Positions 18,652 through 28,059 of a stretch of 58,334 nt of DNA are shown here, in pieces. The stretch lies in the NCBI RefSeq assembly GCF_002259645.1, contig NZ_MWWV01000011.1:1-58334 (forward strand), in the 5' to 3' direction. Both the position numbers and the translations under genes were made by a program. This stretch comes from Bifidobacterium tissieri (GTDB lineage: Bacteria; Actinomycetota; Actinomycetes; Actinomycetales; Bifidobacteriaceae). How positions within the stretch are numbered: position 1 is the stretch's first letter; each line of letters begins with the position of its first letter. The notes below the pieces were generated by a model. That model was not told the origin of the DNA, made no database searches, and saw only the letters and a program-made list of their open reading frames with translations.

Positions 18652-19932
18652 ATGTTGTCATCGTTGTCCCCCCTGTGGATCGCGCTTATCGTGATCGTCG
18701 TGGTCGCCGTCATCGGCGTTGTCGTTTTCTTCGCCGTGCAGGCGTACCGCAAGCATCGGCTGGCGACGGCCATCGTGCAGAGGGACAAGGCACCGGTACA
18801 TTACGCGTTCATTCTCAACCCGTCCAAGCCCGGTGCCGAAGAGGTCAAGCAGCAGATCCTCGAATTCTTTGAATCGCATCACCTTGCCGAACCGATGATC
18901 GTGGAGACACAGCTCGACAAGGACGGACGCGATTGCGCTCGCGAGGCCATGGCACGCGGCGCGGACGCCATCGTGGCGGTGGGCGGCGACGGTACGGTAC
19001 GCACGTCCGCCAGCGCGGTGGCCGGCACGGATCGTCCGTTCGGCATCGTGCCGATCGGCACGGGCAATCTGTTCGCCCGCAATATGGGCATTCCACTCGG
19101 CGACGTCGAGGCCGCACTCACCGTGGCCACGTCGCACGGCTCCCGCAAGGTCGACATGGGCCGTATGGCGCTGCTGGATTCAGATGAGCCGGAACGCAAG
19201 CACGCGTTTCTGATCATCGCCGGCATCGGTTTCGACGCGGCGATGATCGACGACACCGATCCCGCGCTGAAGAAGAACATCAGCTGGCTCGCGTATTTCG
19301 TTGGCGGCGTGAAGAACCTGTTCACGCCGCACTATCACGGCGATGTGACGATCATCGGCACGGACGGCAAGGAACAGACGTCGAAGAACATCTCGTTCCG
19401 TACGTTCATGGCCGGCAACTGCGGCCAGATTCCCGGTTTTTCGTTGATGCCGGAAGCCTCGTACGACGACGGCATCCTTGACTTCGAACTGATCGACACG
19501 ACCGGCGGTCTGATCGGCTGGGCGAACCTGTTCGGCGATGTGGTGCATCAGACGATCATGGGCAAGCCCGGGCAGAACCCGCTGTCGACGAACTCGTCCG
19601 TCGATCAGATCCAGGGAGTCCGCGCCCGTATTCGTCTGGAGAAGCCCGCTCTGGCCGAAGTGGACGGCGACATTCTGGGCAAGACGTCACTGATCGAATT
19701 CAGCGTGCAGCATCGCGCCCTGTGCGTGCGCGTACCCGAGGTGCCCGCGACCGTATCCGACGCCACGGGCGTGATCGCGCCGGTGAACGTGCCGGAAAGC
19801 AAGGACGGCAAGGCCGAGAATTCCGCGAATGCTGAAAATACTGACCCGTCGAAAACCGAACACAAGGACGGCAAGGACGACGCCGGTGACCATGCCGACA
19901 AACAGTCCGCACAACACCAGTCAGCAGACTGA
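18652..19932 (+). CDS. Diacylglycerol kinase-family lipid kinase
   Basis: 426 residues. One N-terminal TM helix (about residues 7-29) anchors a DAGK catalytic domain with the nucleotide-binding GGDGT motif (about 111-115), FGIVPIGTGNLFARNMGIP and the C-terminal PEASYDDGILDFELI. The family phosphorylates diacylglycerol or related lipids; in actinobacteria it feeds phospholipid recycling. The last 60 residues are a polar Lys/Asp/Glu-rich tail. Convergent with ptsH. Confidence 0.88.
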   Translation: MLSSLSPLWIALIVIVVVAVIGVVVFFAVQAYRKHRLATAIVQRDKAPVHYAFILNPSKPGAEEVKQQILEFFESHHLAEPMIVETQLDKDGRDCAREAMARGADAIVAVGGDGTVRTSASAVAGTDRPFGIVPIGTGNLFARNMGIPLGDVEAALTVATSHGSRKVDMGRMALLDSDEPERKHAFLIIAGIGFDAAMIDDTDPALKKNISWLAYFVGGVKNLFTPHYHGDVTIIGTDGKEQTSKNISFRTFMAGNCGQIPGFSLMPEASYDDGILDFELIDTTGGLIGWANLFGDVVHQTIMGKPGQNPLSTNSSVDQIQGVRARIRLEKPALAEVDGDILGKTSLIEFSVQHRALCVRVPEVPATVSDATGVIAPVNVPESKDGKAENSANAENTDPSKTEHKDGKDDAGDHADKQSAQHQSAD

Positions 19933-19980
19933 ACACAACCAAACCCGAATCACAAACTGAACCGAAACCGACCGGTTCGC

Positions 19981-20020
19981 CTTGACGTCAGGAGACGCTG
20001 GGAGCCCTTCTGACGTCAAG
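19981..20020. terminator. Inverted repeat between lipid kinase and ptsH genes
   Basis: CTTGACGTCAG (19981-19991) pairs with CTGACGTCAAG (20010-20020), an 11-bp stem between convergent genes; there is no clear T run. The right arm enters the last codons of ptsH. Confidence 0.5.
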
Positions 20021-20291
20021 GTCTGACGTCAAGGTCGCTGGAGAGCAGCGCGGTCAGCGAGTCCAACGCACGCTGCGCCTCGGCGGAATCGTCGTTCACG
20101 CTCACGGTGACGGTGTCGGCACCGTCCACATTCAGCATCATGATCTCCAACGTGCTGGCGGCGTCGGCCTCCCCGGCCGGCGTGGCAATGCGCACCTCGA
20201 ACCCGGAATCCTGCACGGCCTGGGCGAACAACGCGGCCGGGCGGGCATGCAGTCCGAGCGGAGTGCCGACCTTCACGGAACGGGAAAGCAT
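20016..20291 (-). CDS. ptsH: Phosphocarrier protein HPr
   Basis: 91 residues. Shuttles phosphate from enzyme I to EIIA. The active-site His15 is in GLHARPAALFAQ, and the residue at position 46 is Ser. AAAGGA lies 5 nt before the ATG. Third gene of the unit EIIBCA, antiterminator, HPr on the minus strand, 159 bp after the antiterminator stop. Enzyme I is not in the window, which is unusual because ptsH and ptsI are often adjacent. Confidence 0.93.
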   Translation of the reverse strand: MLSRSVKVGTPLGLHARPAALFAQAVQDSGFEVRIATPAGEADAASTLEIMMLNVDGADTVTVSVNDDSAEAQRALDSLTALLSSDLDVRP

Positions 20292-20367
20292 AGCGGTCCT
20301 TTCTGTTGACCCATCCGGAACAGTTCCGGCAATATCCTGTCACATCCGGATGATCACAGTACAGTCA

Positions 20368-20397
20368 GGCGGTCGTCAATACGGATGGACGACCGCC
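20368..20397 (-). promoter_or_regulatory. Stable hairpin between antiterminator and ptsH
   Basis: GGCGGTCGTC (20368-20377) pairs perfectly with GACGACCGCC (20388-20397) around a 10-nt loop. No T run follows, so it may be an mRNA stabiliser or processing element rather than a terminator. Confidence 0.4.
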
Positions 20398-20450
20398 AGT
20401 CAGCACAAGTAGCATTATCAGCGCCATCAAACGAACGTCGGGCCGCCCGG

Positions 20451-21290
20451 TCACGCGGCCTTGCCCGCCACACGCGCCACGTGCAACGCCAGATACGCCA
20501 CCTCGTCCTCGGTGATGTCGGCATCGAGTCGCAGCTCCAGCACCGAGGCGATACGCGACGCGCACTGCATGGCCTCCGGATAGGAGTTCCGGATGGCGGA
20601 CACGATCGGATCAGGTTCGGATTCCAGCTGCTTGTGCTGATGGATACGCACGAACAGATACCGCAGATGCGTGATGAACCGTCCCACGTTCACCGACGAC
20701 TGGTCGAGTTTCACACCGTAGCTCTGCTCGATGATCGCCAGCATCTGCTGGATCACGCCCGTCATCGTATACGTGTATGTCAGATCGCCCGATGCGAAAC
20801 CGGCGTTCACCAGATGCATGGTCAGCGCGGTTGACTCCTCGTCCGGCAGCACGCCGTCGAACCGCTTGTTCAACGCGGCGAGCAGCATCTGCGCCTGCAC
20901 GTATTCACGCGGGTACAGGTTGCGCACCTCGCCCATCAGCGGGTAGGCGATATGCACGCCCTTGCGGATGCGCGCCACGGCGTTGTCCACGTGATCGGCG
21001 AGCGCCACGACGAGCGTGGTGCTGCCCAGCTCGGATTCGTCCAGTCCGGCCTCGCGCATCGATTCAAGTACGGCACGCAGTGTCTCCGGCGGGATGTCAG
21101 TGAGCATCTGCGCCAGATGGTCGGGATCACGCCCGTCCGATGGCACGAACTTGCGCACCACGCTCGCCGGGTCGATCCTTTTGCCCGGCTTGCCTTGGAA
21201 GCCGATGCCTCGACCGGTGATGATCACCTCGCCACCGTCATCGTCCTTGGCGAGCACGACGTTGTTGTTGAACACGCGAAGTATTTCCAT
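20451..21290 (-). CDS. BglG/LicT-family transcription antiterminator
   Basis: 279 residues: N-terminal CAT RNA-binding domain (MEILRVFNNNVVLAKDDDGGEVIITGRGIGF, about 1-55) followed by two PTS regulation domains. Conserved phosphorylatable His residues are visible: ADHVDN and TMHLVN in PRD1, ITHLRYL and ALHVARV in PRD2. When its PTS substrate is available the dimer binds a leader RNA and prevents termination. It lies 81 bp downstream of the EIIBCA gene. I could not find a clear RAT sequence upstream of the operon, so the target is uncertain. Confidence 0.9.
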   Translation of the reverse strand: MEILRVFNNNVVLAKDDDGGEVIITGRGIGFQGKPGKRIDPASVVRKFVPSDGRDPDHLAQMLTDIPPETLRAVLESMREAGLDESELGSTTLVVALADHVDNAVARIRKGVHIAYPLMGEVRNLYPREYVQAQMLLAALNKRFDGVLPDEESTALTMHLVNAGFASGDLTYTYTMTGVIQQMLAIIEQSYGVKLDQSSVNVGRFITHLRYLFVRIHQHKQLESEPDPIVSAIRNSYPEAMQCASRIASVLELRLDADITEDEVAYLALHVARVAGKAA

Positions 21291-21371
21291 ACCGAATCCC
21301 TGTTCCCTTCATCCCATGTCGTTCAGTGCATGTCGTTGATCGTTCAGTATCGTCAGCGCTATCCGATGCCG

Positions 21372-23573
21372 TCAGCGTTCCACTCTGATCGCCGTATCGC
21401 CCGGTTGCAGCATGACGTCGAGTACCGGCGAGACCGTTGCCATCCGACTGCTGTTGGTCACGGTCATCACCGTCACCGCATTGCATCCGGAATCGACAAT
21501 GCGGCCGAAATCAACCGTCGCCAACACATCACCGGCTCTCACTCGTGCTCCTTTGGACGCCATCATGGCAAAACCCGTGCCTTGCATCTTCACTGTACCA
21601 ATACCGATATGCACCAGCACCTCGATGTCGTCGTCGGTTTTGATACCGAACGCATGCCCGGTTTTGGCCACGGTTTTGAGAATGCCCGACACGGGTGCGA
21701 TCACGGGCGTTTCCACGCCGCTGACGGGATCGGATGACGGCAGCACGCCCACGCCTTCGCCGAGAGCGCGTGAAGCGAACACGGGGTCGTCCACGTCGTC
21801 GAGCGCGACCGTGCGGCCTGGCACGGGGGATCCGATGAGGGTGACACCGTCCTCGATGGGCTCGACGGACTCGACGGATTTGATGGGCTCGCCAGGTTTG
21901 GCGGACGGTGTCTCGACGGTCTTCGCCGTTCCACTGCCATCGTTCCCCGCATCGTCATCGTTCTCTGTACCGTCATCGTTCGCAGACGTATCGTCATCGG
22001 CCGAATCCGCGTCCGCGCCGGCCGCGCGCATGCGTGCGCGCTCCTCCGGAGTGCGATAGTCGAGCGCCATGATCAGCAGCATCGGCACCGTGAATCCCAC
22101 GCCGATCGACACCATATACACCCACATCGGGTCGAACACCGGTATCGTCAGCAGCGACGTGAACGCGAACGCGCTGGCGGTGACCACGTGCACCACCGTT
22201 CCCGACGGCGTGACCGAGGGGAACATGAGCCCCAGCACGCCAATCACCACGCCGCCCGCAGCACAACCGGCGAGCATTCGACGGTAGATCAGACGATGCC
22301 GAAGATGGATGCCATACAGGCTCGGCTCGGTCAGGCCGCCGAGCAGCCCGGCAGTGAGCGCGCCCAACGCCGTGGACCGCATGGCCTTGTCATGCTCGCG
22401 CAACGACACGATGAGCACGCCGGCCGTGGAACCGAAGCAGGCGAAGTTCCACACGGCCATCGGCCCCTGAATGAAGTCGTAGCCGAGCATCTGCACGTTC
22501 ATCAGCATGAGCGCGTTGAGCGGCCAGTGCAGTCCCACCGGCACCAGGAACGGATAGATCAACGGCAGCAGCACGGCGAACGCGAACGGCGCATGCACGC
22601 TCAGCCATGCCAATGCCGCGCAGATGCCGTTGCTCAGCCACACACCGAACGGTCCGATCACGAATCCGGTGAGCGGCGTGATCACCGCCATGCTCAGAAA
22701 CGGCAGGAACACCATGCGCATGTTGGCCGGCACCACGCGGCGCAGACCGTGGTAGAGTCCGGCGAGCGCCAGCACCATCAGCAACGGCACGAACACGTTG
22801 CCGCTGTAGTCGCTCACCAGCATCGGCACGCCGAACACTTGCACCACGCACGATCGCATTCCCATCGTCGCGTCGACCGAGCAGGACGCGGTCGGCAGAT
22901 CCATGAGCCCCGTGTACTGCGGTGTCATGAACGCGGCCATGATCATCGCGCCCAGCCAGGGGTCGACCTTGAGCTTGCGCGACGCGTTATACGCGACGAT
23001 GATCGGCAGGAAATAGAACACGCCCTTCCACATCACGGTGATAAACGTCCCGCCGGGCGAATCGTCGCCGCCGACGGTCATGCCGAACGCGGTGGCCAGA
23101 TTGACGATGGCGATGATGATCGAGGCCCCAAGCAGCACGCCGATGATCGGACGGAACGAATCGGATAGGTATTCGAAGAACCATGTCAGCCATCGTGCGC
23201 CGCGTTCCCGCCATGCGGTGAATGTGGGGATGGGTGTGTCGGATACGGCCTCGTCGAGCGTTGCGTCGTCTGTGGTAGTTCCCGTGTCGGCGGTTTCGAC
23301 GTCGTCGGCGTCGACATCGGTCATGCCGGGCAACGCCATCACGGCATGGTAGATGTCCTCCACATCACCGCCGATGACCACCTGATACCGGTCGCCCTGA
23401 CGGGGGAATCCGGCCAGTACCGCGGGATTGGCGTCGATCGCCGCCTGATCGACTAGTGTCGCGTCGGCCAGTTCGAACCGCAGACGGGTGGCGCAATGCG
23501 TGAGTCCGCGAACGTTGCCCGCTCCCCCGATGGCCGCGATGATCGCCCGCGCCGTATCACGTTCGCTCGCCAT
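21372..23573 (-). CDS. PTS beta-glucoside/glucose-type EIIBCA permease
   Basis: 733 residues in the B-C-A order of the BglP/ScrA family. EIIB covers residues 1-80 with phosphocysteine 27 in LTHCATRLRF. EIIC follows (about 125-500) with many TM helices. An acidic linker rich in Asp comes next, and EIIA (about 575-733) has the phospho-His in EVLVHIGIGTV (about 655). It imports and phosphorylates a sugar, probably glucose or a beta-glucoside. The ATG at 23573 is preceded by GAGGGAGAT. First gene of the operon with the antiterminator and HPr; divergent from pgm, which fits glucose-phosphate metabolism. Confidence 0.9.
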   Translation of the reverse strand: MASERDTARAIIAAIGGAGNVRGLTHCATRLRFELADATLVDQAAIDANPAVLAGFPRQGDRYQVVIGGDVEDIYHAVMALPGMTDVDADDVETADTGTTTDDATLDEAVSDTPIPTFTAWRERGARWLTWFFEYLSDSFRPIIGVLLGASIIIAIVNLATAFGMTVGGDDSPGGTFITVMWKGVFYFLPIIVAYNASRKLKVDPWLGAMIMAAFMTPQYTGLMDLPTASCSVDATMGMRSCVVQVFGVPMLVSDYSGNVFVPLLMVLALAGLYHGLRRVVPANMRMVFLPFLSMAVITPLTGFVIGPFGVWLSNGICAALAWLSVHAPFAFAVLLPLIYPFLVPVGLHWPLNALMLMNVQMLGYDFIQGPMAVWNFACFGSTAGVLIVSLREHDKAMRSTALGALTAGLLGGLTEPSLYGIHLRHRLIYRRMLAGCAAGGVVIGVLGLMFPSVTPSGTVVHVVTASAFAFTSLLTIPVFDPMWVYMVSIGVGFTVPMLLIMALDYRTPEERARMRAAGADADSADDDTSANDDGTENDDDAGNDGSGTAKTVETPSAKPGEPIKSVESVEPIEDGVTLIGSPVPGRTVALDDVDDPVFASRALGEGVGVLPSSDPVSGVETPVIAPVSGILKTVAKTGHAFGIKTDDDIEVLVHIGIGTVKMQGTGFAMMASKGARVRAGDVLATVDFGRIVDSGCNAVTVMTVTNSSRMATVSPVLDVMLQPGDTAIRVER

Positions 23574-23708
23574 GGTCCGATCTCCCTCGCTGCTCCCTTG
23601 TGTCCGCCATTGACCCACCACAAACTTATCCCGTTTTCTTCGCCGGCACGACAGTGATTGTTCATTTCGTGCACGCGTTTGCGCAGTTTCGTGTGGCAAG
23701 ATGGTCTT

Positions 23709-25385
23709 ATGGTTGCTAAAAATGCGGGACTTCCCGCCACCCCAGAAGATCTGATCAATGTCGATGAGGTCATCGGCAAGTACTATGACCTCGTCCCCGA
23801 TCCCTCGGTTCCCGAGCAGCGCGTGTCGTTCGGCACGTCCGGCCACCGCGGATCGAGCCTGAAGACCTCGTTCAACGAGGCACACATCGTTGCCATTTCG
23901 CAGGCTATCGCCGAATTCCGTAAGAAGGACGGCGTCACCGGACCGCTGTACATCGGTCGTGACACGCACGCCCTGTCGGAGCCGGCATGGAAGACCGCCA
24001 TCGAGGTGCTGGTCGCCAATGGCGTGCGCGTGCGCATCGATTCCCGCGACGACTTCACCCCCACCCCCGTGGTCTCCCAGGCCATCCTGACGCACAACCG
24101 CGCGGCCGACGGCACTCAGCGCTTCAGCGGCGATGATCTGGCCGACGGCATCGTGGTCACCCCGTCGCACAACCCGCCCACCGACGGTGGTTTCAAGTAC
24201 GATCCGCCGACCGGCGGCCCGGCTCCGGCCGAGACCACCAACGCGATCGCCGCCCGTGCGAACGAGCTGCTCGGCGACTACAAGTCCGTCAAGCGCGTGC
24301 CGTTCGAGCAGGCCGTCAAGTCCGACCTGGTGGAGCGCTTCGACTTCCGCGACCACTACGTGTCCGATCTGGGCAACGTCATCGACTTCGACGTGATCCG
24401 CAACAGCGGCGTGCGTCTGGGCATCGACCCGCTGGGCGGCGCCTCGGTGAACTACTGGCCGCTCATGAACGAGAAGTTCAACCTGTCCATCGACGTGGTG
24501 CGTCCCGAGGTCGACCCGACCTGGCGCTTCATGACCATCGACCACGATGGCAAGATCCGCATGGACCCCTCCTCCACGTACGCGATGAAGGGTCTGGTCG
24601 ACGAGCTCAACGCCGGCGCGTGGGACAAGTACGACCTGGTCGGCGGCACCGATCCTGATGCCGACCGTCACGGTATCGTCTGCCCGAACTGGGGCGTGAT
24701 GAACCCGAACCACTACATCGCCGTGGTTGTGGAGTACCTGTTCGGCGGCAACCGTCCCGGCTGGCCGGCTGGCGCGGGCATCGGCAAGACGCTGGTGAGC
24801 TCCTCCCTGATCGACCGCGTGGCCGCCTCCATCGGCGCCAAGCTCGTCGAGGTTCCGGTGGGCTTCAAGTGGTTCGTCGACCCGCTGTTCAAGGGCGAGG
24901 TGGCCTTCGGTGGCGAGGAGAGCTCCGGCATGAGCTTCCTGCGTCGCGACGGCCGTGTGTGGACCACCGATAAGGATGGTCTGATCCCCGACCTGCTGGC
25001 CGCCGAGATCACCGCCAAGACCGGCAAGAACCCGGCCCAGCTGCACCAGGAGCAGGTGGAGCGTTTCGGCGAGAGCTGGTACAAGCGCATCGACACGCCC
25101 ACCACGCTCGAGCAGAAGCAGAAGTTCGCCACCCTGTCCGGCAGCGACGTGACCGCCACGCAGCTGGCCGGCGAGGACATCACCGCCAAGCTGACCGAGG
25201 CCCCGGGCAACGGCGCCAAGATCGGCGGTCTGAAGGTGACGACCAAGGACAACTGGTTCGCCGCCCGTCCGTCCGGCACAGAGAACATCTACAAGGTGTA
25301 CGCCGAGTCGTTCGTCTCTCCCGAGGCGCTGGACAAGGTGCTCGACGAGGCCGGTGCCGTGGTCGACAAGGCGCTCAGCGAGTGA
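23709..25385 (+). CDS. pgm: Phosphoglucomutase (alpha-D-glucose phosphate-specific)
   Basis: Interconverts glucose-1-phosphate and glucose-6-phosphate. 558 residues, the usual length for the bacterial enzyme. The phosphoserine loop is [13 protein letters not shown] (Ser about 153), the Mg-binding loop [11 protein letters not shown], the sugar-binding loop GGEESSG, and the C-terminal phosphate-binding motif [16 protein letters not shown]. The frame extends 17 codons upstream but the MVAKN start fits the family. Codon use is strongly biased, as in highly expressed genes. It supplies precursors to glycogen and exopolysaccharide and lies back to back with a PTS operon. Confidence 0.96.
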   Translation: MVAKNAGLPATPEDLINVDEVIGKYYDLVPDPSVPEQRVSFGTSGHRGSSLKTSFNEAHIVAISQAIAEFRKKDGVTGPLYIGRDTHALSEPAWKTAIEVLVANGVRVRIDSRDDFTPTPVVSQAILTHNRAADGTQRFSGDDLADGIVVTPSHNPPTDGGFKYDPPTGGPAPAETTNAIAARANELLGDYKSVKRVPFEQAVKSDLVERFDFRDHYVSDLGNVIDFDVIRNSGVRLGIDPLGGASVNYWPLMNEKFNLSIDVVRPEVDPTWRFMTIDHDGKIRMDPSSTYAMKGLVDELNAGAWDKYDLVGGTDPDADRHGIVCPNWGVMNPNHYIAVVVEYLFGGNRPGWPAGAGIGKTLVSSSLIDRVAASIGAKLVEVPVGFKWFVDPLFKGEVAFGGEESSGMSFLRRDGRVWTTDKDGLIPDLLAAEITAKTGKNPAQLHQEQVERFGESWYKRIDTPTTLEQKQKFATLSGSDVTATQLAGEDITAKLTEAPGNGAKIGGLKVTTKDNWFAARPSGTENIYKVYAESFVSPEALDKVLDEAGAVVDKALSE

Positions 25386-25446
25386 AACCGATCGGATTGA
25401 TCGACTGATCGGACGGTCCAAGTAATCCGGATAGTCCGATAATCAC

Positions 25447-25485
25447 AAGGTCCCGGTATCGCATGATCTGCGGTATCGGGACCTT
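25447..25485. terminator. Bidirectional terminator between pgm and HtaA-like gene
   Basis: 17-bp stem with two G-U pairs (25447-25463 with 25469-25485) between convergent genes. Confidence 0.8.
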
Positions 25486-25518
25486 GGCGTATTCGACGTA
25501 ATTCAGCGTATTCACACT

Positions 25519-28059
25519 CTATCTGCCGGCGAGGAGCCGATCGAGCGCTGCGGAGGGATCGAGTCCCAGCCGACGTCGGATGAACCATCCGCATCCCAAT
25601 GGCAATGCGGTCGCTGCGGCGATACCTGCCGAACCGGCGGCGATGGTCCGCGCATTGTCCTCGATCAACGGGCCGGCGTCGGCCGCCGATGTGGCACCGT
25701 TGCCGTTCGCACCGGGAGACGCGGAACGACCTGTGCCGTCATCCGCAGTGTTGTCGCCCGTCGCACCCGTGTTCTGCTGCGCGGTGGTCTTCTTCGCCGA
25801 CGAGCTCTTGGAGCCTGCGGAACCGTTCGTTCCGGACGAGGTCGAGGCCCTGTTCGCAGTCGTACCACCCGTGGATCCTGTCGATCCCGCGACGGCCGCA
25901 CCGGCACCCGCGGCCGACGCCGCCACCGGCGAATCGGCAGGAACGTCGACCTTGTATGAGGCGTCGAACTGCACGGACATCGGCAGCGTGACCTTGGCGA
26001 AATCGCGAGCGCCGCCGGCCGTGTACCAGTAGGCGGACTGGCCGGTCTCCAGCTGGAAGTCGACGAACGACTGCGGGAACGAGCCCCAGTACGCCGCATT
26101 GGTGTCGTCCTTGGCCGCCTGACCGCCGTGGTCGCCGCTCGCCGTCACCGCGACGCCAAGATATTCCGGTGTGACGGTGAAACCGTGCGCCGGCTGCGCC
26201 TGCTGGAGGTTCACATTCCTGATGTCGGCCACGTGAATCGTCCGGGGAGACAGCGTGACCCACTTGCTTGAATCGGTCATGGACGATCCGTAGCCGGAGG
26301 CCGTGGCGGTAAGTGCGCCGTTGCCGTTGGCGTCAAGCGTGAGCTTGGGGTCGGTCACGCTCCAGTAGGTCATGCCGCCGTAATAGGCGACCGTCCACGA
26401 ACCCTTCCATGAGATCTCGACGGAACCGTCCGCTGCCATGGTGCCGGAACCGTTGGCGATCACCACCTGCGATTCGGTGTTGACCGATCGGCCGTCCGCG
26501 CGCTTGCTCATGGTGACGTTGTCACCATCGCGGGTGAGACATTTGCTGTCCCATGATGCGCGCGCCCACTGTCCGGCCGAGTTCGGCTTTTCGATGCTGA
26601 CGTTGCCGTCCACCGCCTTGTAGAAATCCTGCGTCCAGACCTTGGCTGAGCCGGTGTTCGCCGCCTTGCCCGCCGACAGGAAGTTGCAGTCCCCGTAATA
26701 GGACGCCGAGTTCGTCTCGTCGTTCATGCCCCAGCGGAGGGTGACGTTCGAGTAGGTGACGGTGGCGTCGGTGTTGTCGTTGGAGTCATCACCGGAGCCG
26801 TTGTTGTTATTGTTGTTCCCGTTGTTGTTGGAGTCACCGCCATTGTTGTTGGAGTCACCGTTGTCGGTATCGCCTCCGGAATTGTTGTCTCCGCTGCCGT
26901 TGTCGCCGCCGGAACCATTGTCGCCGGAACCACCGTTGTTGTTCCCGTTGCCGCCGGAATTATTGTCACCGCCATTGTTTCCATTGTCTCCGCTGCCGCC
27001 GTTGCCGCCATTATCACCGCCGCCGGGATTCGACGGTGTGCTCGGCGCGGCGTCTCCCCACGCAACGCTGATGGGCGAGGCGACCTTGCGCGGCTGGATG
27101 CTGTTGGCGTTGCCATCGGTGGTGTACCAGTACGACGTCTGCCCGGTACGCTCGTTGAACGCTACCCACGACTCGGGGAACGATCCCCACCAGTCCTTGT
27201 TCGCATCGGTCTGGGCGACCTGTCCGGAACCGGCCTTCACACCGAGATAATCGGGCTGGGCGTCAATGCGCTCATCGCCGAACACGATCTGCTCGGCGTC
27301 GCCGTTCTTCACTCCGGTGGCGAAATCGGCCAGATGGATGGTCGTGGCCTCCAGCGTCTCCCACTTGCTCGGATCGTTGCGATCGGCGCCGTATCCGGTG
27401 GCGGTTCCGGTGAGCGTGCCCTTGCCGTCCTTGATGTCGAGCACGGGATCGGCGATCGACCAATAGGTCATGCCGCCGTAATACACGATGGTGAACGACG
27501 CGTTCTTCCATTCGATGTGTGCGATGCCCTTGCTTGCGTTGACGGTGCCGGTGCCGCCGGTCAGTCGCACGACGTTCTCCGAGTACGTGGGTTCGGCGTC
27601 GGCCTTGCCCTGCGGGGTGAACGTGAGTCCGCCGGTCCGTCCGCTGATGCTGGTGCCGTTACGGTTCGTGCATCGATCGTCGAACCCCGATACCTGCTGC
27701 AGATCGCCGTTCGCATCGGGTTTGAGGATCTGCGCGTGCGCGTCCTCGTCGACCGTACGGTACAGCGGATTGCCGTCGGTGTCGACCGAATCGGCGGTCC
27801 AGATGCCGGCGCTGCCGGCGTTGCCCGACGTGCCCGCGGACAGCGCGTTGCATCCGCCGGCGTATGCGCCGCCGCCGCTTTCGGGGTTCACGCCCCAGTC
27901 CAGTACGACGTCACTCACCGTGGTATCGGTCGTGGTGCCATCCCCGTCGCTTGTTACGGCGAATGCGGGTGCCATGGCCGCCACCGATCCGGCGCAGACC
28001 GCCGTGACCGTGGACAGCGCGCAGATGGTCTTCAGTATGGTCTTTCCAAGACTCATCAT
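25519..28059 (-). CDS. Secreted membrane-anchored protein with two HtaA-like heme-binding domains
   Basis: 846 residues. A signal peptide (cleavage after APAFA, about 33) precedes HtaA-like domain 1 (about 48-330), an Asn/Gly linker of about 100 residues, HtaA-like domain 2 (about 440-690), a Ser/Thr/Ala-rich stretch and a C-terminal TM with an Arg-rich tail. Both domains share a Cys pair (GGCNALSAG/DDRC and GDCNFLSAG/DSKC), YYGGMTYWS, GYG..., and WGSFP(E/Q)S...TGQ(T/S). HtaA domains of corynebacteria bind heme at the surface and pass it to HmuT. Here the usual His of the GH motif is absent. The ATG overlaps the previous stop (ATGA). Last gene of the transporter operon. Confidence 0.75.
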   Translation of the reverse strand: MMSLGKTILKTICALSTVTAVCAGSVAAMAPAFAVTSDGDGTTTDTTVSDVVLDWGVNPESGGGAYAGGCNALSAGTSGNAGSAGIWTADSVDTDGNPLYRTVDEDAHAQILKPDANGDLQQVSGFDDRCTNRNGTSISGRTGGLTFTPQGKADAEPTYSENVVRLTGGTGTVNASKGIAHIEWKNASFTIVYYGGMTYWSIADPVLDIKDGKGTLTGTATGYGADRNDPSKWETLEATTIHLADFATGVKNGDAEQIVFGDERIDAQPDYLGVKAGSGQVAQTDANKDWWGSFPESWVAFNERTGQTSYWYTTDGNANSIQPRKVASPISVAWGDAAPSTPSNPGGGDNGGNGGSGDNGNNGGDNNSGGNGNNNGGSGDNGSGGDNGSGDNNSGGDTDNGDSNNNGGDSNNNGNNNNNNGSGDDSNDNTDATVTYSNVTLRWGMNDETNSASYYGDCNFLSAGKAANTGSAKVWTQDFYKAVDGNVSIEKPNSAGQWARASWDSKCLTRDGDNVTMSKRADGRSVNTESQVVIANGSGTMAADGSVEISWKGSWTVAYYGGMTYWSVTDPKLTLDANGNGALTATASGYGSSMTDSSKWVTLSPRTIHVADIRNVNLQQAQPAHGFTVTPEYLGVAVTASGDHGGQAAKDDTNAAYWGSFPQSFVDFQLETGQSAYWYTAGGARDFAKVTLPMSVQFDASYKVDVPADSPVAASAAGAGAAVAGSTGSTGGTTANRASTSSGTNGSAGSKSSSAKKTTAQQNTGATGDNTADDGTGRSASPGANGNGATSAADAGPLIEDNARTIAAGSAGIAAATALPLGCGWFIRRRLGLDPSAALDRLLAGR

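Noticed and set aside
23574-23708. RAT antiterminator element and overlapping terminator
   Set aside because: No sequence resembling the conserved RAT hairpin was recognisable upstream of the PTS permease gene.
23574-25421. N-terminal extension of the EIIBCA frame into pgm
   Set aside because: The true start at 23573 has a ribosome site; the rest is antisense to pgm.
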